DNA from: Arthrobacter sp. CDRTa11
GTDB taxonomy: Bacteria; Actinomycetota; Actinomycetes; Actinomycetales; Micrococcaceae
DNA length: 64,000 bases
Reading direction: 5' to 3'
NCBI RefSeq assembly: GCF_026427775.1
Contig: NZ_CP044532.1
Location: 3,472,001 to 3,536,000 of the forward strand
Position 1 is the stretch's first letter. Every line of letters begins with the position of its first letter. The position numbers and the translations under genes were made by a program. The notes under the pieces were generated by a model that searched no databases, was not told the DNA's origin, and saw nothing but the letters and a program-made list of their open reading frames with translations. Positions 8,419 to 17,751 of this stretch are shown piece by piece.

Positions 8419-11004
8419 ATGACGCGGAACCACTCGATCAGACATCGTCCCCTTCTGCGGGTTCTGGGGACGGCCGCTTTGGCCGTGTCCCTCGTGACAG
8501 GACCTGGTCTGGCAGGGACTGCGCTCGCCGTCGTGCCCAGCCCGACACCAACAGCCCCCACGGCCCCCACGGCGGATCCGGGTCCTGCGCCCTCCTCATC
8601 AGTCCCGTCGGCATCCGCGCCGGCGACAATCCCTTCGGCACTGCCGAAGGAGCAGCCAACGGCTGCTCCCATGTCAACACCCACGAAGGAATCGATGGCT
8701 GAAGCTGTCGGGCAGGGCGGAGCGGAGATGGGTCAACGCTCCGCCAGGGTGACCGCGTCCGATCCCTCTGGCTCCTCGAGAAAACTCACCACAGAATCCC
8801 TGGCAACCGAAGGTACCTGGATGCCCACCTTTGGTGTCCAGGGACTGGACGTAAGCGGCCACCAGCCCAGCGTGGACTGGCAGCAGCAGTGGAATATGGG
8901 CGCGAGATTTGCCTATGTCAAAGCTACAGAAGGAAGCTACTTCACCAACGACTACTTCAACTCCCAGTATCAGGGATCGCGCAACGTCGGGATGATCCGC
9001 GGCGCCTACCACTTTGCAATCCCGAACGGTTCCTCCGCTTCGGACCAGGCCCGCTTCTTCGTGCAGAACGGCGGCGGATGGTCCGCAGACGGTTACACGA
9101 TGCCTCCGGTACTCGACTTTGAGTTCAACCCCTATGCGGGCAGAACCATCAACGGGTTCTACTTCGGCAACACCTGCTATGACATGTCGCCAACACAACT
9201 GGCCTCCTGGGTCCGCGAATTCGGCAGCACCATGCTGTCGATGACAGGCCGCCTGCCGGTGATCTACACCAACACAAACTGGTGGAAGGAGTGCCTCGGC
9301 GATCCTCCCGGCTTCGGCGACTACCCGCTATGGGTGGCAGCCTACCCCGCGGCGCCAACCAATAATGCCGGCGCCATTCCCTCAAGCTGGAGCACCTACA
9401 GCATCTGGCAATACAGCAGCACCGGGCCGTTCGCCGGCGATTCGAATGTCTGGAACGGCAGTATGGCCCAACTGAGGGAATTCGCTGCCATTAGTGACTC
9501 CTGGCCAAGCGGACCCTCAATAAAGTCCGACGCCGATGTTCTCGCCGCTGACGCATCAGGCAATCTGTTGAACTATGTCTCGAATGGCGCGGGCGGGCTC
9601 CGCGCACCACGAACCATCGGCACGGGCTGGACTAATCTGAGGTCTGCCACGACCACCGACTGGGACGGCGACGGTGTCCGCGACATCTTTTCGCAATGGA
9701 ATAACGGGGACCTCCTCGTATACAGGGGGCTACCCGCTGGGGGGTTCTCGTCCCCAATTCGGGTTGGCCAGGGCTTTCAGGAAAACGTCATCACTCTCGG
9801 CATCTGGCGGATCGCCGACGCCCGTCCCGGGGTCATGGCACGGAGACCTACGGGTGAACTTCTCTACTACCCGAGATCCGGTGATGGATTGCAGGCCGGC
9901 CTCGTTGCAGGGACTGGCTGGGGAAACATCAACATCACGATGCTGGACTTCGATGGCGACGGCAAGCAGGACATCCTGGCCCAAACCGGTGCTGGTGAAA
10001 TGAAGCTCTATCGCTCAAACGGCGCCGGCGCCTTCATTGCCGAGTCGCGGGCGGTGGTGGGAACCGGCTGGAAGGCCATCACTGCGGTTTCACTGAGCAG
10101 CGGCTTCACGGGAAATGGATCGCGCGGTCTCGTCGTACGCCGCGACGGAGGAGCATTGCAGTATTTCCCGTTCGGACAAGGATCCTGGGGACAGGCCTCT
10201 AACATCGGCTCAGGATGGGACCCCCTGCTGATCCTTGGCTCCGGTGACCAGACAGGGCCTCTTCCATGGGCTACGCCTGCTGACACGATGGGCATCACAC
10301 CTGAGGGAAAGCTGCTTCTGTACCCAGCCGACGGCGGCACGCTCCTGTCAGGGCGGACGGCCGGTACCGGGTGGACAAACGTTCAAGCCATATTCAGCAC
10401 CGACTGGGACATGGACGGGAAGCTGGACCTGCTGGCCCAATGGAAGAACGGCAGCGTCACCCTTTATAAGGGATCGGCAGGAGGAGGATACTCGGCCCCC
10501 GTCGGACTGGCCACGGGCTTCCAGGACAAGACTCTGACGGTAGGCCCCTGGAACAGCAGGGATCAAAGACCTGCCATAGTCGCAAAATCAGGGAATGGCG
10601 ACCTCTTGCTGTACGCCCGCGGGAGTGCGGATGCACTGAAGGCCGCAGTTCCCATTGGCTGGGGCTGGAGCGGGCTCGACATCACCATGTTCGACTTTGA
10701 CGGCGACGGCAACCAAGACCTAATTGCCCGAAACTCCAACGGGCAACTGCTCCTCTACCGCACGGATGGAGCCTCCAACTTTCTGAACGAGAACAGGAGG
10801 CAAGTGGGCAGCGGTTGGGATGCCGTGGACGCCGCCACCTCTACTCTGGGGTTCCAGGGTGGGGGCACCGCCGGTCTTACGGTCAGGTTCAAGGACGGCA
10901 CCCTTGCCTACTATCCTGTTGTCAGCGGCGCGTGGCGGTCACCCGTCACCATCGGTGTCGGCTGGACGCCTTTGACTATTGCCGGATCTGCACGCTGGCC
11001 CTGA
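8419..11004 (+). CDS. Secreted GH25 lysozyme (muramidase) with C-terminal FG-GAP repeat region
   Basis: 861 residues. A signal peptide with a twin-basic start and hydrophobic core (about 15-38) is followed by a Pro/Thr/Ala-rich linker (about 40-130). The GH25 domain spans about 138-366 and shows the family's FGVQGLDVSGHQ opening, YVKATEG, GAYHF, PPVLDFE (catalytic Asp/Glu pair) and IWQYSS. It should cleave the N-acetylmuramic acid to N-acetylglucosamine bond of peptidoglycan outside the cell. The remaining 495 residues are about ten FG-GAP/VCBS-like repeats with DWDGDGVRD- and DFDGDGKQD-type calcium loops, arranged as two similar halves. These would serve in wall or polymer binding. A possible operator repeat and a leader hairpin precede the gene. 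Confidence 0.88.
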   Translation: MTRNHSIRHRPLLRVLGTAALAVSLVTGPGLAGTALAVVPSPTPTAPTAPTADPGPAPSSSVPSASAPATIPSALPKEQPTAAPMSTPTKESMAEAVGQGGAEMGQRSARVTASDPSGSSRKLTTESLATEGTWMPTFGVQGLDVSGHQPSVDWQQQWNMGARFAYVKATEGSYFTNDYFNSQYQGSRNVGMIRGAYHFAIPNGSSASDQARFFVQNGGGWSADGYTMPPVLDFEFNPYAGRTINGFYFGNTCYDMSPTQLASWVREFGSTMLSMTGRLPVIYTNTNWWKECLGDPPGFGDYPLWVAAYPAAPTNNAGAIPSSWSTYSIWQYSSTGPFAGDSNVWNGSMAQLREFAAISDSWPSGPSIKSDADVLAADASGNLLNYVSNGAGGLRAPRTIGTGWTNLRSATTTDWDGDGVRDIFSQWNNGDLLVYRGLPAGGFSSPIRVGQGFQENVITLGIWRIADARPGVMARRPTGELLYYPRSGDGLQAGLVAGTGWGNINITMLDFDGDGKQDILAQTGAGEMKLYRSNGAGAFIAESRAVVGTGWKAITAVSLSSGFTGNGSRGLVVRRDGGALQYFPFGQGSWGQASNIGSGWDPLLILGSGDQTGPLPWATPADTMGITPEGKLLLYPADGGTLLSGRTAGTGWTNVQAIFSTDWDMDGKLDLLAQWKNGSVTLYKGSAGGGYSAPVGLATGFQDKTLTVGPWNSRDQRPAIVAKSGNGDLLLYARGSADALKAAVPIGWGWSGLDITMFDFDGDGNQDLIARNSNGQLLLYRTDGASNFLNENRRQVGSGWDAVDAATSTLGFQGGGTAGLTVRFKDGTLAYYPVVSGAWRSPVTIGVGWTPLTIAGSARWP

Positions 11005-11134
11005 TTTGAAGCGCTCCCTCCTCCGTGGGCGCCTCAATCCGGTCACCTCCAGCCGGTAAGAGTGCCATTGAACCAGGCCATGGGCAGCGGGAGCGGCACG
11101 GAACCGGGTAGCTTCGGACGCATTCCTTCTGCTG

Positions 11135-11140
11135 TAGAAT
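11135..11140 (+). promoter_or_regulatory. Candidate -10 box for the DUF2142-GtrA-GT2 operon
   Basis: TAGAAT, giving a start near 11147 and a leader of about 60 bases. That leader contains a small GAGCC-TTTC-GGCTC hairpin (11165-11178) and the AGGAGG Shine-Dalgarno at 11195-11200. No convincing -35 box is visible. Confidence 0.4.
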
Positions 11141-11208
11141 TGCACACCGGGTGAGTTCACTCAGGAGCCTTTCGGCTCAAAGACATCAACAAACAGGAGG
11201 CTTCTTCA

Positions 11209-12870
11209 GTGATCTCTGCCCGGATAACCCGTTTCCGCGCGGCCCAAGGCAGATCCTGGTTTTTGCCATCTTTCCTGCTCTTGCTCTTCTTGAGCTGGTC
11301 GTGGGCCTTCGCTTCGCCCATTGCATCTGTCCCGGATGAGCCGGCCCATATCACCAAAGCCGCGGCCGTCGCCCGCGGCCAATTGGGTGGCATTCAAATC
11401 GGTACCGATGGGCCGCTGCTGGCCGTGGAGGTTCCGCGTTACATCCGACACGTAGACGCCATGTCGTGTTTCGCGAGGGACCTGACCAGCACGCCGACCT
11501 GTGCCCCTCGCGTCGACGGAGACCTTAACGATACGGTCCAGGCACTTACCACTGCGGGACTATATAACCCCATCTACTATGCAATAGTCGGATTGCCGTC
11601 GCTCGCCACGTCAGGATTCCCTGCAGTCTATGTAATGCGTTTCGTCAGCGCCCTCTTGAGCTGTTTCTTTCTCGCGGCGGCATTCGGTGCGGTGAGCCAA
11701 TTACGTCGCAATAAGTGGGCACTTATTACTCTGTCGGCTGCGATTACCCCAATGATCTTATTTCTCAATGGGTCCGTTAACCCGAACAGCCTCGAATACG
11801 CGACAACCGCTGCCATAGCTGCGAATCTGCTCCTGCTTCTGGAAAAGTCCTCATCGGGGAGGCTGCCAATTCTGCCAATAGCAATCACCACGGCCGCCGC
11901 CTCGTTGCTTGCTAATACGAAGGCACTTTCCATGCTTTGGCTGCTAATAGTTGTGTTAGCCGTTATTCTTACGGCGACAGCGGTCCAACTGAAACATTTA
12001 GTCAAGACCCCGGCAGTCCTCGCCGGTGCCGGAATCATTGCCCTCGCGTGCGCGTTCGCTGTTCGGTGGATCATCCGGCATGACAGCCTCAGCAGCAAAC
12101 CCTTTGAGGGCGCCGGCATGGAGCCCGCTGACGGTGCAGAAATAATGCTCGATAAAGTCTTCAACCACATGATCGGATGGATCGGTCAATTCGGTTGGTT
12201 GGAACTCGATGCCCCCCTTGGTGTCCTCGCCTTGTGGATGGCGATCATTTTCGTTGTCACTCTCTCTGTCCTGTTGTTTACCCGGGGACGGGCCCGCATC
12301 GCCGCCCTGCTGTTGGCGCTCAGCCTGATTGCTCTTCCCATAGTGCTTCAGGCCCAGATCATTTCCGAGCAGGGAATCATCTGGCAGGGGCGATACATCC
12401 TGGCCATCTTCGTTCCGTTTATGCTCTTCGCCGGCGTGGCGCTGGACAGGTCACTTACAGGTACTATCCCGGCGCCGGGCCGTCGGGCCCTCAACACCGT
12501 TGTCAACATCGCCATATTTGCGCAAATATTCACGTTTGTATGGGTTCTCCGCCGGTACACCACTGGCCTTTCACTCGACATTCGCTGGGCTGAAATGCTT
12601 GAAGCCCCCAAATGGCAGCCGCCTCTTGGAATCGTCGCAGTGGTGGTTATTTTCTCCGCGACGTCGGTCATTGCCGCGGCCCTTCTGAAGCGTCACATTA
12701 ATAGCACTGATGACCTGCCAGTTGCCCGTGGCAACACTGAGCCAGCCACGGATAACACTGAGTCACTCGAGGGCAATCCTGAGCCAGTCGCGGGTACCGC
12801 TGAGCCAGTCGCAGCAACAAGACGGCGTCTGCGCGTATCACGTGGACAGGACGACCTAAACCATGCATAA
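11209..12870 (+). CDS. DUF2142 family polytopic membrane protein
   Basis: 553 residues starting with GTG, eight bases after AGGAGG. About ten hydrophobic segments are visible. The DUF2142 hallmarks are present: VPDEPAHITKAAAVARG after the first membrane helix, NPIYYAIVGLPS, and [13 protein letters not shown]. The first external loop with Asp-Glu resembles that of GT-C glycosyltransferases. The C-terminal tail has four 7-residue repeats (see 12730-12813) followed by an Arg-rich end. The next two genes, GtrA and a GT2 polyprenyl-phosphate transferase, overlap it and each other by 8 bases. A role as the transferase of a three-component glycosylation system is my inference. A clear paralogue lies at 17748-19328. 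Confidence 0.85.
   Translation: MISARITRFRAAQGRSWFLPSFLLLLFLSWSWAFASPIASVPDEPAHITKAAAVARGQLGGIQIGTDGPLLAVEVPRYIRHVDAMSCFARDLTSTPTCAPRVDGDLNDTVQALTTAGLYNPIYYAIVGLPSLATSGFPAVYVMRFVSALLSCFFLAAAFGAVSQLRRNKWALITLSAAITPMILFLNGSVNPNSLEYATTAAIAANLLLLLEKSSSGRLPILPIAITTAAASLLANTKALSMLWLLIVVLAVILTATAVQLKHLVKTPAVLAGAGIIALACAFAVRWIIRHDSLSSKPFEGAGMEPADGAEIMLDKVFNHMIGWIGQFGWLELDAPLGVLALWMAIIFVVTLSVLLFTRGRARIAALLLALSLIALPIVLQAQIISEQGIIWQGRYILAIFVPFMLFAGVALDRSLTGTIPAPGRRALNTVVNIAIFAQIFTFVWVLRRYTTGLSLDIRWAEMLEAPKWQPPLGIVAVVVIFSATSVIAAALLKRHINSTDDLPVARGNTEPATDNTESLEGNPEPVAGTAEPVAATRRRLRVSRGQDDLNHA
12730..12813 (+). repeat. Four 21-bp in-frame tandem repeats in the tail of the DUF2142 gene
   Basis: Four consecutive 21-base units encode GNTEPAT, DNTESLE, GNPEPVA and GTAEPVA. 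The copies share the central CTGAGCCAGTC core with drift. They form an acidic, Pro-rich linker after the last membrane helix. The paralogous DUF2142 gene has no such repeats. Confidence 0.85.
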
Positions 12871-13357
12871 CCATCAACAGGACAGAACCGTTGCACAGCC
12901 AAAGACGACCCACCCCCTGCGGCTGGCCGTCAATCACAGTGCCTTCAGATACCTGTTTTTCGGTGGCCTGTCATTTCTGGTCGATTTTGGTCTGCTTGTT
13001 CTCTTCCGGGAGGTCTTCCAGTGGAACCTCTCTGTGGCCGCTGCCACCGCGTTTCTGCTCAGCTTCGCCTTCAGCTACACAGTCCAGAAACTCTTTGCCT
13101 TTGACTCAGCCCACCGAACACACGTCAGCCTCGGCCGCTATACCCTCCTGGTAGGCGCCAACACGGTCGCAACCGTCATCATCGTGCAACTTTTGTCCCT
13201 TACCGGCCTGGGTTATGGCGGCGCAAAGGTGGTTTCCACTGCGGCGACCACTGTATGGAACTATTTCCTCTACAAGCATTGGGTATTCGGAGGCAAGCAG
13301 CCAACGGGGGACCATGTCGAGGAAGACAACCGAAAGGATCCCATCAACAATGTATAA
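12863..13357 (+). CDS. GtrA-like membrane protein (polyprenyl-linked sugar flippase family)
   Basis: 164 residues with four membrane helices in the usual GtrA layout: FRYLFFGGLSFLVDFGLLVLF, then an AAATAFLLSFAFSYTVQKLFAF turn, a third helix, and VVSTAATTVWNYFLYKHWVF near the end. GtrA/GtcA proteins are thought to move polyprenyl-phosphate-bound sugars across the membrane for surface glycosylation. The ATG lies inside the end of the DUF2142 gene (8-base overlap, ATGCATAA). The gene's own end overlaps the next ATG in the same way (ATGTATAA). This tight coupling argues that the three products work together. Confidence 0.88.
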   Translation: MHNHQQDRTVAQPKTTHPLRLAVNHSAFRYLFFGGLSFLVDFGLLVLFREVFQWNLSVAAATAFLLSFAFSYTVQKLFAFDSAHRTHVSLGRYTLLVGANTVATVIIVQLLSLTGLGYGGAKVVSTAATTVWNYFLYKHWVFGGKQPTGDHVEEDNRKDPINNV

Positions 13358-14327
13358 CGGCGCCCGAATCGCTGCAGTCGTTCCTGCTTACAAAGAGGAG
13401 AGAATGATCGGGCAAGTCATTGAAACCATGCCCGACTATGTAGACCACATTGTCATCGTTGACGATTGCAGCCCGGATAACACTTCCCGTGCTGTTCGTG
13501 CGATGGCGGACCCAAGAGTGGAGCTCATTCGCCATGACGTCAACCAGGGCGTCGGAGGTGCCATCATTACCGGTCACCGAAAAGCCATGGAGCTCGGCGC
13601 CGATGTAAATGTCGTCATGGCCGGCGATGCCCAGATGGATCCAGCGTACCTTCCGGATCTCCTGGAGAAGGTAGTGGACGACGGCTACGGATTCGCCAAG
13701 GCGAACAGGTTTTTTTCAGCAGGCTCTTTCTCGGGGATGCCCCGTTACCGTATTTTTGGCAACATCCTCCTGTCTTTCATGACCAAACTTGCCTCGGGTT
13801 ACTGGCATCTTTTTGATCCGCAAAACGGTTATACAGCCGTACGCACGGAGATTCTGCAGCGTTTGCCGTTGGAGACCATTTCCAAGCGCTACAGCTTCGA
13901 GAACGACATGCTCCTGAACCTGAACATCCTGCAGGTTCCCGCCATCGATGTTCCCATCCCCGCGGTGTACGGCGAGGAAGTGTCCAGCATCAGGCTGAGC
14001 AAGGTTGTGCCGGAGCTGCTGCATATGCTGGGTACCGGGTTCTGGAAGCGGATTTGGTACCGGTATGTCCTGTGGTCCTTCTCCCCTGTTGCACTCATGC
14101 TTTTCCTGGGAATGGCTTTGTTTGGAGTGGGAGCCGTCATCAGCATTTGGGTCTGCTTCCAGATTCTTTCCAGCACAGTGGCAACAGCGGCAACTGTGAT
14201 GCTCGCCGCTTTGCCGTTGATGCTCGGAACTCAACTGCTGATTAGTGCGCTGCAGCTCGACATACAAGCCAGCCCCTCTGCGCCAAGTCTCCCCCACATT
14301 CGAAAGCACGGCAGGACAAGCCGCTAA
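13350..14327 (+). CDS. GT2 family glycosyltransferase, polyprenyl-phosphate sugar synthase type
   Basis: The start is set at ATG 13350, which overlaps the GtrA stop by 8 bases and gives the usual N-terminus ARIAAVVPAYKEE; 325 residues. The GT-A domain has VDDCSPDNT, the metal-site region MAGDAQMDP, and a later Gln/Asn stretch. The C-terminus has two hydrophobic segments (about 235-300), as in dolichol- and polyprenyl-phosphate mannose/glucose synthases. It probably transfers a sugar from a nucleotide donor to undecaprenyl phosphate on the inner face. The GtrA protein would flip this lipid and the DUF2142 protein use it. The sugar is unknown. A strong terminator follows directly. Confidence 0.85.
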   Translation: MYNGARIAAVVPAYKEERMIGQVIETMPDYVDHIVIVDDCSPDNTSRAVRAMADPRVELIRHDVNQGVGGAIITGHRKAMELGADVNVVMAGDAQMDPAYLPDLLEKVVDDGYGFAKANRFFSAGSFSGMPRYRIFGNILLSFMTKLASGYWHLFDPQNGYTAVRTEILQRLPLETISKRYSFENDMLLNLNILQVPAIDVPIPAVYGEEVSSIRLSKVVPELLHMLGTGFWKRIWYRYVLWSFSPVALMLFLGMALFGVGAVISIWVCFQILSSTVATAATVMLAALPLMLGTQLLISALQLDIQASPSAPSLPHIRKHGRTSR

Positions 14328-14330
14328 GCG

Positions 14331-14370
14331 AAAGGAGGCCCGGGCTGATTCAGCCCGGGCCTCCTTTTTT
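14331..14370 (+). terminator. Intrinsic terminator after the DUF2142-GtrA-GT2 operon
   Basis: A near-perfect inverted repeat (GGAGGCCCGGGCTGA against its complement, tiny ATT loop) is preceded by AAA and followed by a run of T. It sits four bases after the stop codon, between convergent operons, and may also stop transcription of the minus-strand rml genes. Confidence 0.92.
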
Positions 14371-14419
14371 ATGCCGTTCCCACGCCTTGACTGGAAGGAA
14401 CTCGCGCAACTGCCGCCCG

Positions 14420-15823
14420 CTACCTGGCGTTCTCCAGGTAGCCTTTCAGCCTGGTAACAGCCAGTTCAGGGCGGAATCCGGTGTCGGTGATCTTGGTGAG
14501 GTCCAGCACGCTGTTCAGGGGCCTGGGGGCTGCCGACTTTCCACGAAAATATTCGGATGTAGAGACGCCGGAGACGCTGCCCCGCGGGCGCCCGGAAAGT
14601 TCGAAAACGTCAGCGGCAATGTCAGCCCATGACTGGGGCTCGCCGTCGTTAGTCAGGTTATAGGTACCAAACGGTGCCCCGACGTCCAAAAGGTGCTTGA
14701 TCCCTGCCGCAAGATCTTCCGAGAAGGTCAGGCGGCCAATCTGGTCGTTGACGACGGCGGGTGAAACGCCTTTGTCGGCAAGGGACGCCATGGTGCGGAC
14801 AAAGTTCGGGCCGTCACCTATGACCCAGCTGGTCCGGATGATGTAATGCCGGGGAACCACACTGACGGCGGCGTCCCCCGCAGCCTTGGTCTGTGCATAG
14901 ACTCCCAGCGGAGTCGGGCCCTCGGTCTCATCATGTGATGGACGTGAACCGTCAAAGACGTAGTCGCTGGAGACCTGCACCATCACCAAACCGTTGGCAA
15001 CGGCGACCTTTGCCAGTTCGGCAACGGCTGTAACGTTGAGGGCCCACGCAGCCTGGCGGCCTTCCTCGGTCTCCGCGGCGTCAACTGCGGTAAACGCCGC
15101 AGCGTTGATGATGGTGGAATACTTGCGCCAGTTGCGGCTGCCAAACGAAGCAGGATCGAGGAGGTCAAAGGTGTTTCGGTCAGTGAACTCCACACTGGAA
15201 TCGCCCGCGTATGCCGTACGAAGTGCCTTCCCAAGCTGACCGTCTGCCCCCAGCACAAGCGTTTTCTTGGGAGCCATCGGAGTGACCCCTGCCAGCCGGG
15301 GGTGCGCCATGTCCTTCTCGGACACTTCAGCCTGCTCAAGCGGGATCGGCCATGCGATGCCCACGGTTTCGTCAGCGAGGTTCACGAAGGTGTACTCGGC
15401 ATCGGCCGACCAGTGGTCATTTACCAGGTACACGTACGACGTGTTGTCCTCAAGCGTCTGGTAGGAATTTGCGACGCCACGGGGAATGAAGATCGCTTTT
15501 CCGGCATCCAGCTCGGCCGTAAACACAGAGCCGAACGTGGGTCCTTCACGGAGATCCACCCAGGCGCCGAAAATGCGGCCAGTGGCAACGGACACAAATT
15601 TGTCCCACGGTTCAGCGTGTATGCCCCGGGTGGTGCCGGCCTTGTCGTTATATGAAATGTTGTTCTGGACAGGGCTGAAGTCGGGCAACCCGAGCGCCAT
15701 CATCTTCTCCCGCTGCCAGTTCTCCTTGAACCAGCCACGGTTGTCACCGTGTACCGGGAGATCGAAAAGCAGCATGCCGGGAATGGGCGTTTCCGTGGCT
15801 GCGAGCTTCTTTTGGAACTCCAT
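14420..15823 (-). CDS. rmlCD: Fused dTDP-4-dehydrorhamnose 3,5-epimerase / dTDP-4-dehydrorhamnose reductase
   Basis: 467 residues from ATG 15823, two bases after the rmlB stop; the longer frame would run back into rmlB. Residues about 1-180 are an RmlC-like cupin (DNRGWFKENW, NNISYNDKAGTTRGIHAEPWDKFV with the His used in epimerisation, IPRGVANSYQTLED). Residues about 190-467 are RmlD: nucleotide-binding VLGADGQLGKAL, VSSDYVFDG and the YAQTK active-site motif. One polypeptide would thus carry out the last two steps of dTDP-L-rhamnose synthesis from the RmlB product. Separate rmlC and rmlD genes are the more common arrangement. No other rmlC or rmlD is in the window. Confidence 0.9.
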   Translation of the reverse strand: MEFQKKLAATETPIPGMLLFDLPVHGDNRGWFKENWQREKMMALGLPDFSPVQNNISYNDKAGTTRGIHAEPWDKFVSVATGRIFGAWVDLREGPTFGSVFTAELDAGKAIFIPRGVANSYQTLEDNTSYVYLVNDHWSADAEYTFVNLADETVGIAWPIPLEQAEVSEKDMAHPRLAGVTPMAPKKTLVLGADGQLGKALRTAYAGDSSVEFTDRNTFDLLDPASFGSRNWRKYSTIINAAAFTAVDAAETEEGRQAAWALNVTAVAELAKVAVANGLVMVQVSSDYVFDGSRPSHDETEGPTPLGVYAQTKAAGDAAVSVVPRHYIIRTSWVIGDGPNFVRTMASLADKGVSPAVVNDQIGRLTFSEDLAAGIKHLLDVGAPFGTYNLTNDGEPQSWADIAADVFELSGRPRGSVSGVSTSEYFRGKSAAPRPLNSVLDLTKITDTGFRPELAVTRLKGYLENAR

Positions 15824-15825
15824 GC

Positions 15826-16860
<1,035 letters not shown>

Positions 16861-16881
16861 TCAGCAGGAAAGATGTACCGT

Positions 16882-17751
16882 ATGCGCGGAATCATTCTGG
16901 CCGGCGGTACCGGCTCACGGCTCCATCCGATTACCCTTGGCGTCAGCAAGCAGCTGATGCCGGTCTTCGACAAGCCGATGATCTACTACCCGCTTTCCAC
17001 CCTGATCCTGGCCGGCATCCGGGACATCCTGATTATCACCACTCCCCATGACGCCGAGCAGTTTCAGCGCCTGCTGGGAGACGGCTCGCAGTTCGGCATC
17101 AGCTTGAGCTATCTGCAGCAGCCGTCCCCGGATGGGCTGGCCCAGGCGTTCATCCTGGGAGCTGAGCACATTGGCAATGAGCCGGTGGCACTGGTCCTCG
17201 GCGACAACATCTTTTACGGACACGGCATGGGAACCCAGCTTCGCCGTTTTGAGGACATCGACGGCGGTGCGGTCTTTGGCTATTGGGTTGCCGACCCGAA
17301 GTCCTACGGTGTGGTGGAATTCGACGCCAGCGGCAAGGCCATCTCCCTGGAGGAGAAGCCCGCGAAACCCAAGAGCCACTACGCCGTTCCCGGGCTGTAT
17401 TTCTACGACAACGACGTCGTTGACATCGCACGGAACCTCAAGCCGTCGCCCCGGGGCGAGCTGGAGATCACGGACGTCAACCGGACGTATCTGGACAAAG
17501 GAAAGCTTCAGGTTGAGATTCTTCCCCGCGGGACGGCGTGGCTGGACACGGGAACTTTTAACGATCTGAACGATGCGTCCAATTTTGTCCGCACAACAGA
17601 GAACCGCCAGGGCCTGAAGATCGGCGCCCCCGAGGAGATCGCCTGGCGCTTGGGCTTCCTTAGCGACGACGACCTCCGCCAGCGCGCCGAGCCCCTGCTC
17701 AAGAGTGGCTACGGAACCTACCTGCTGGGACTCCTGGAAAACGGTCGTTGA
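16882..17751 (+). CDS. rmlA: Glucose-1-phosphate thymidylyltransferase
   Basis: 289 residues from ATG 16882. This start follows AGGAAAG with a 9-base spacer and gives the family N-terminus [16 protein letters not shown]; ATGs further upstream would add residues not usual for RmlA. Motifs include [28 protein letters not shown] and [11 protein letters not shown]. The enzyme makes dTDP-glucose from dTTP and glucose-1-phosphate, the first step of dTDP-rhamnose synthesis, and is usually feedback-inhibited by the end product. The DUF2142 gene begins inside its stop codon (TTGA), so the two are probably co-transcribed. Confidence 0.95.
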   Translation: MRGIILAGGTGSRLHPITLGVSKQLMPVFDKPMIYYPLSTLILAGIRDILIITTPHDAEQFQRLLGDGSQFGISLSYLQQPSPDGLAQAFILGAEHIGNEPVALVLGDNIFYGHGMGTQLRRFEDIDGGAVFGYWVADPKSYGVVEFDASGKAISLEEKPAKPKSHYAVPGLYFYDNDVVDIARNLKPSPRGELEITDVNRTYLDKGKLQVEILPRGTAWLDTGTFNDLNDASNFVRTTENRQGLKIGAPEEIAWRLGFLSDDDLRQRAEPLLKSGYGTYLLGLLENGR

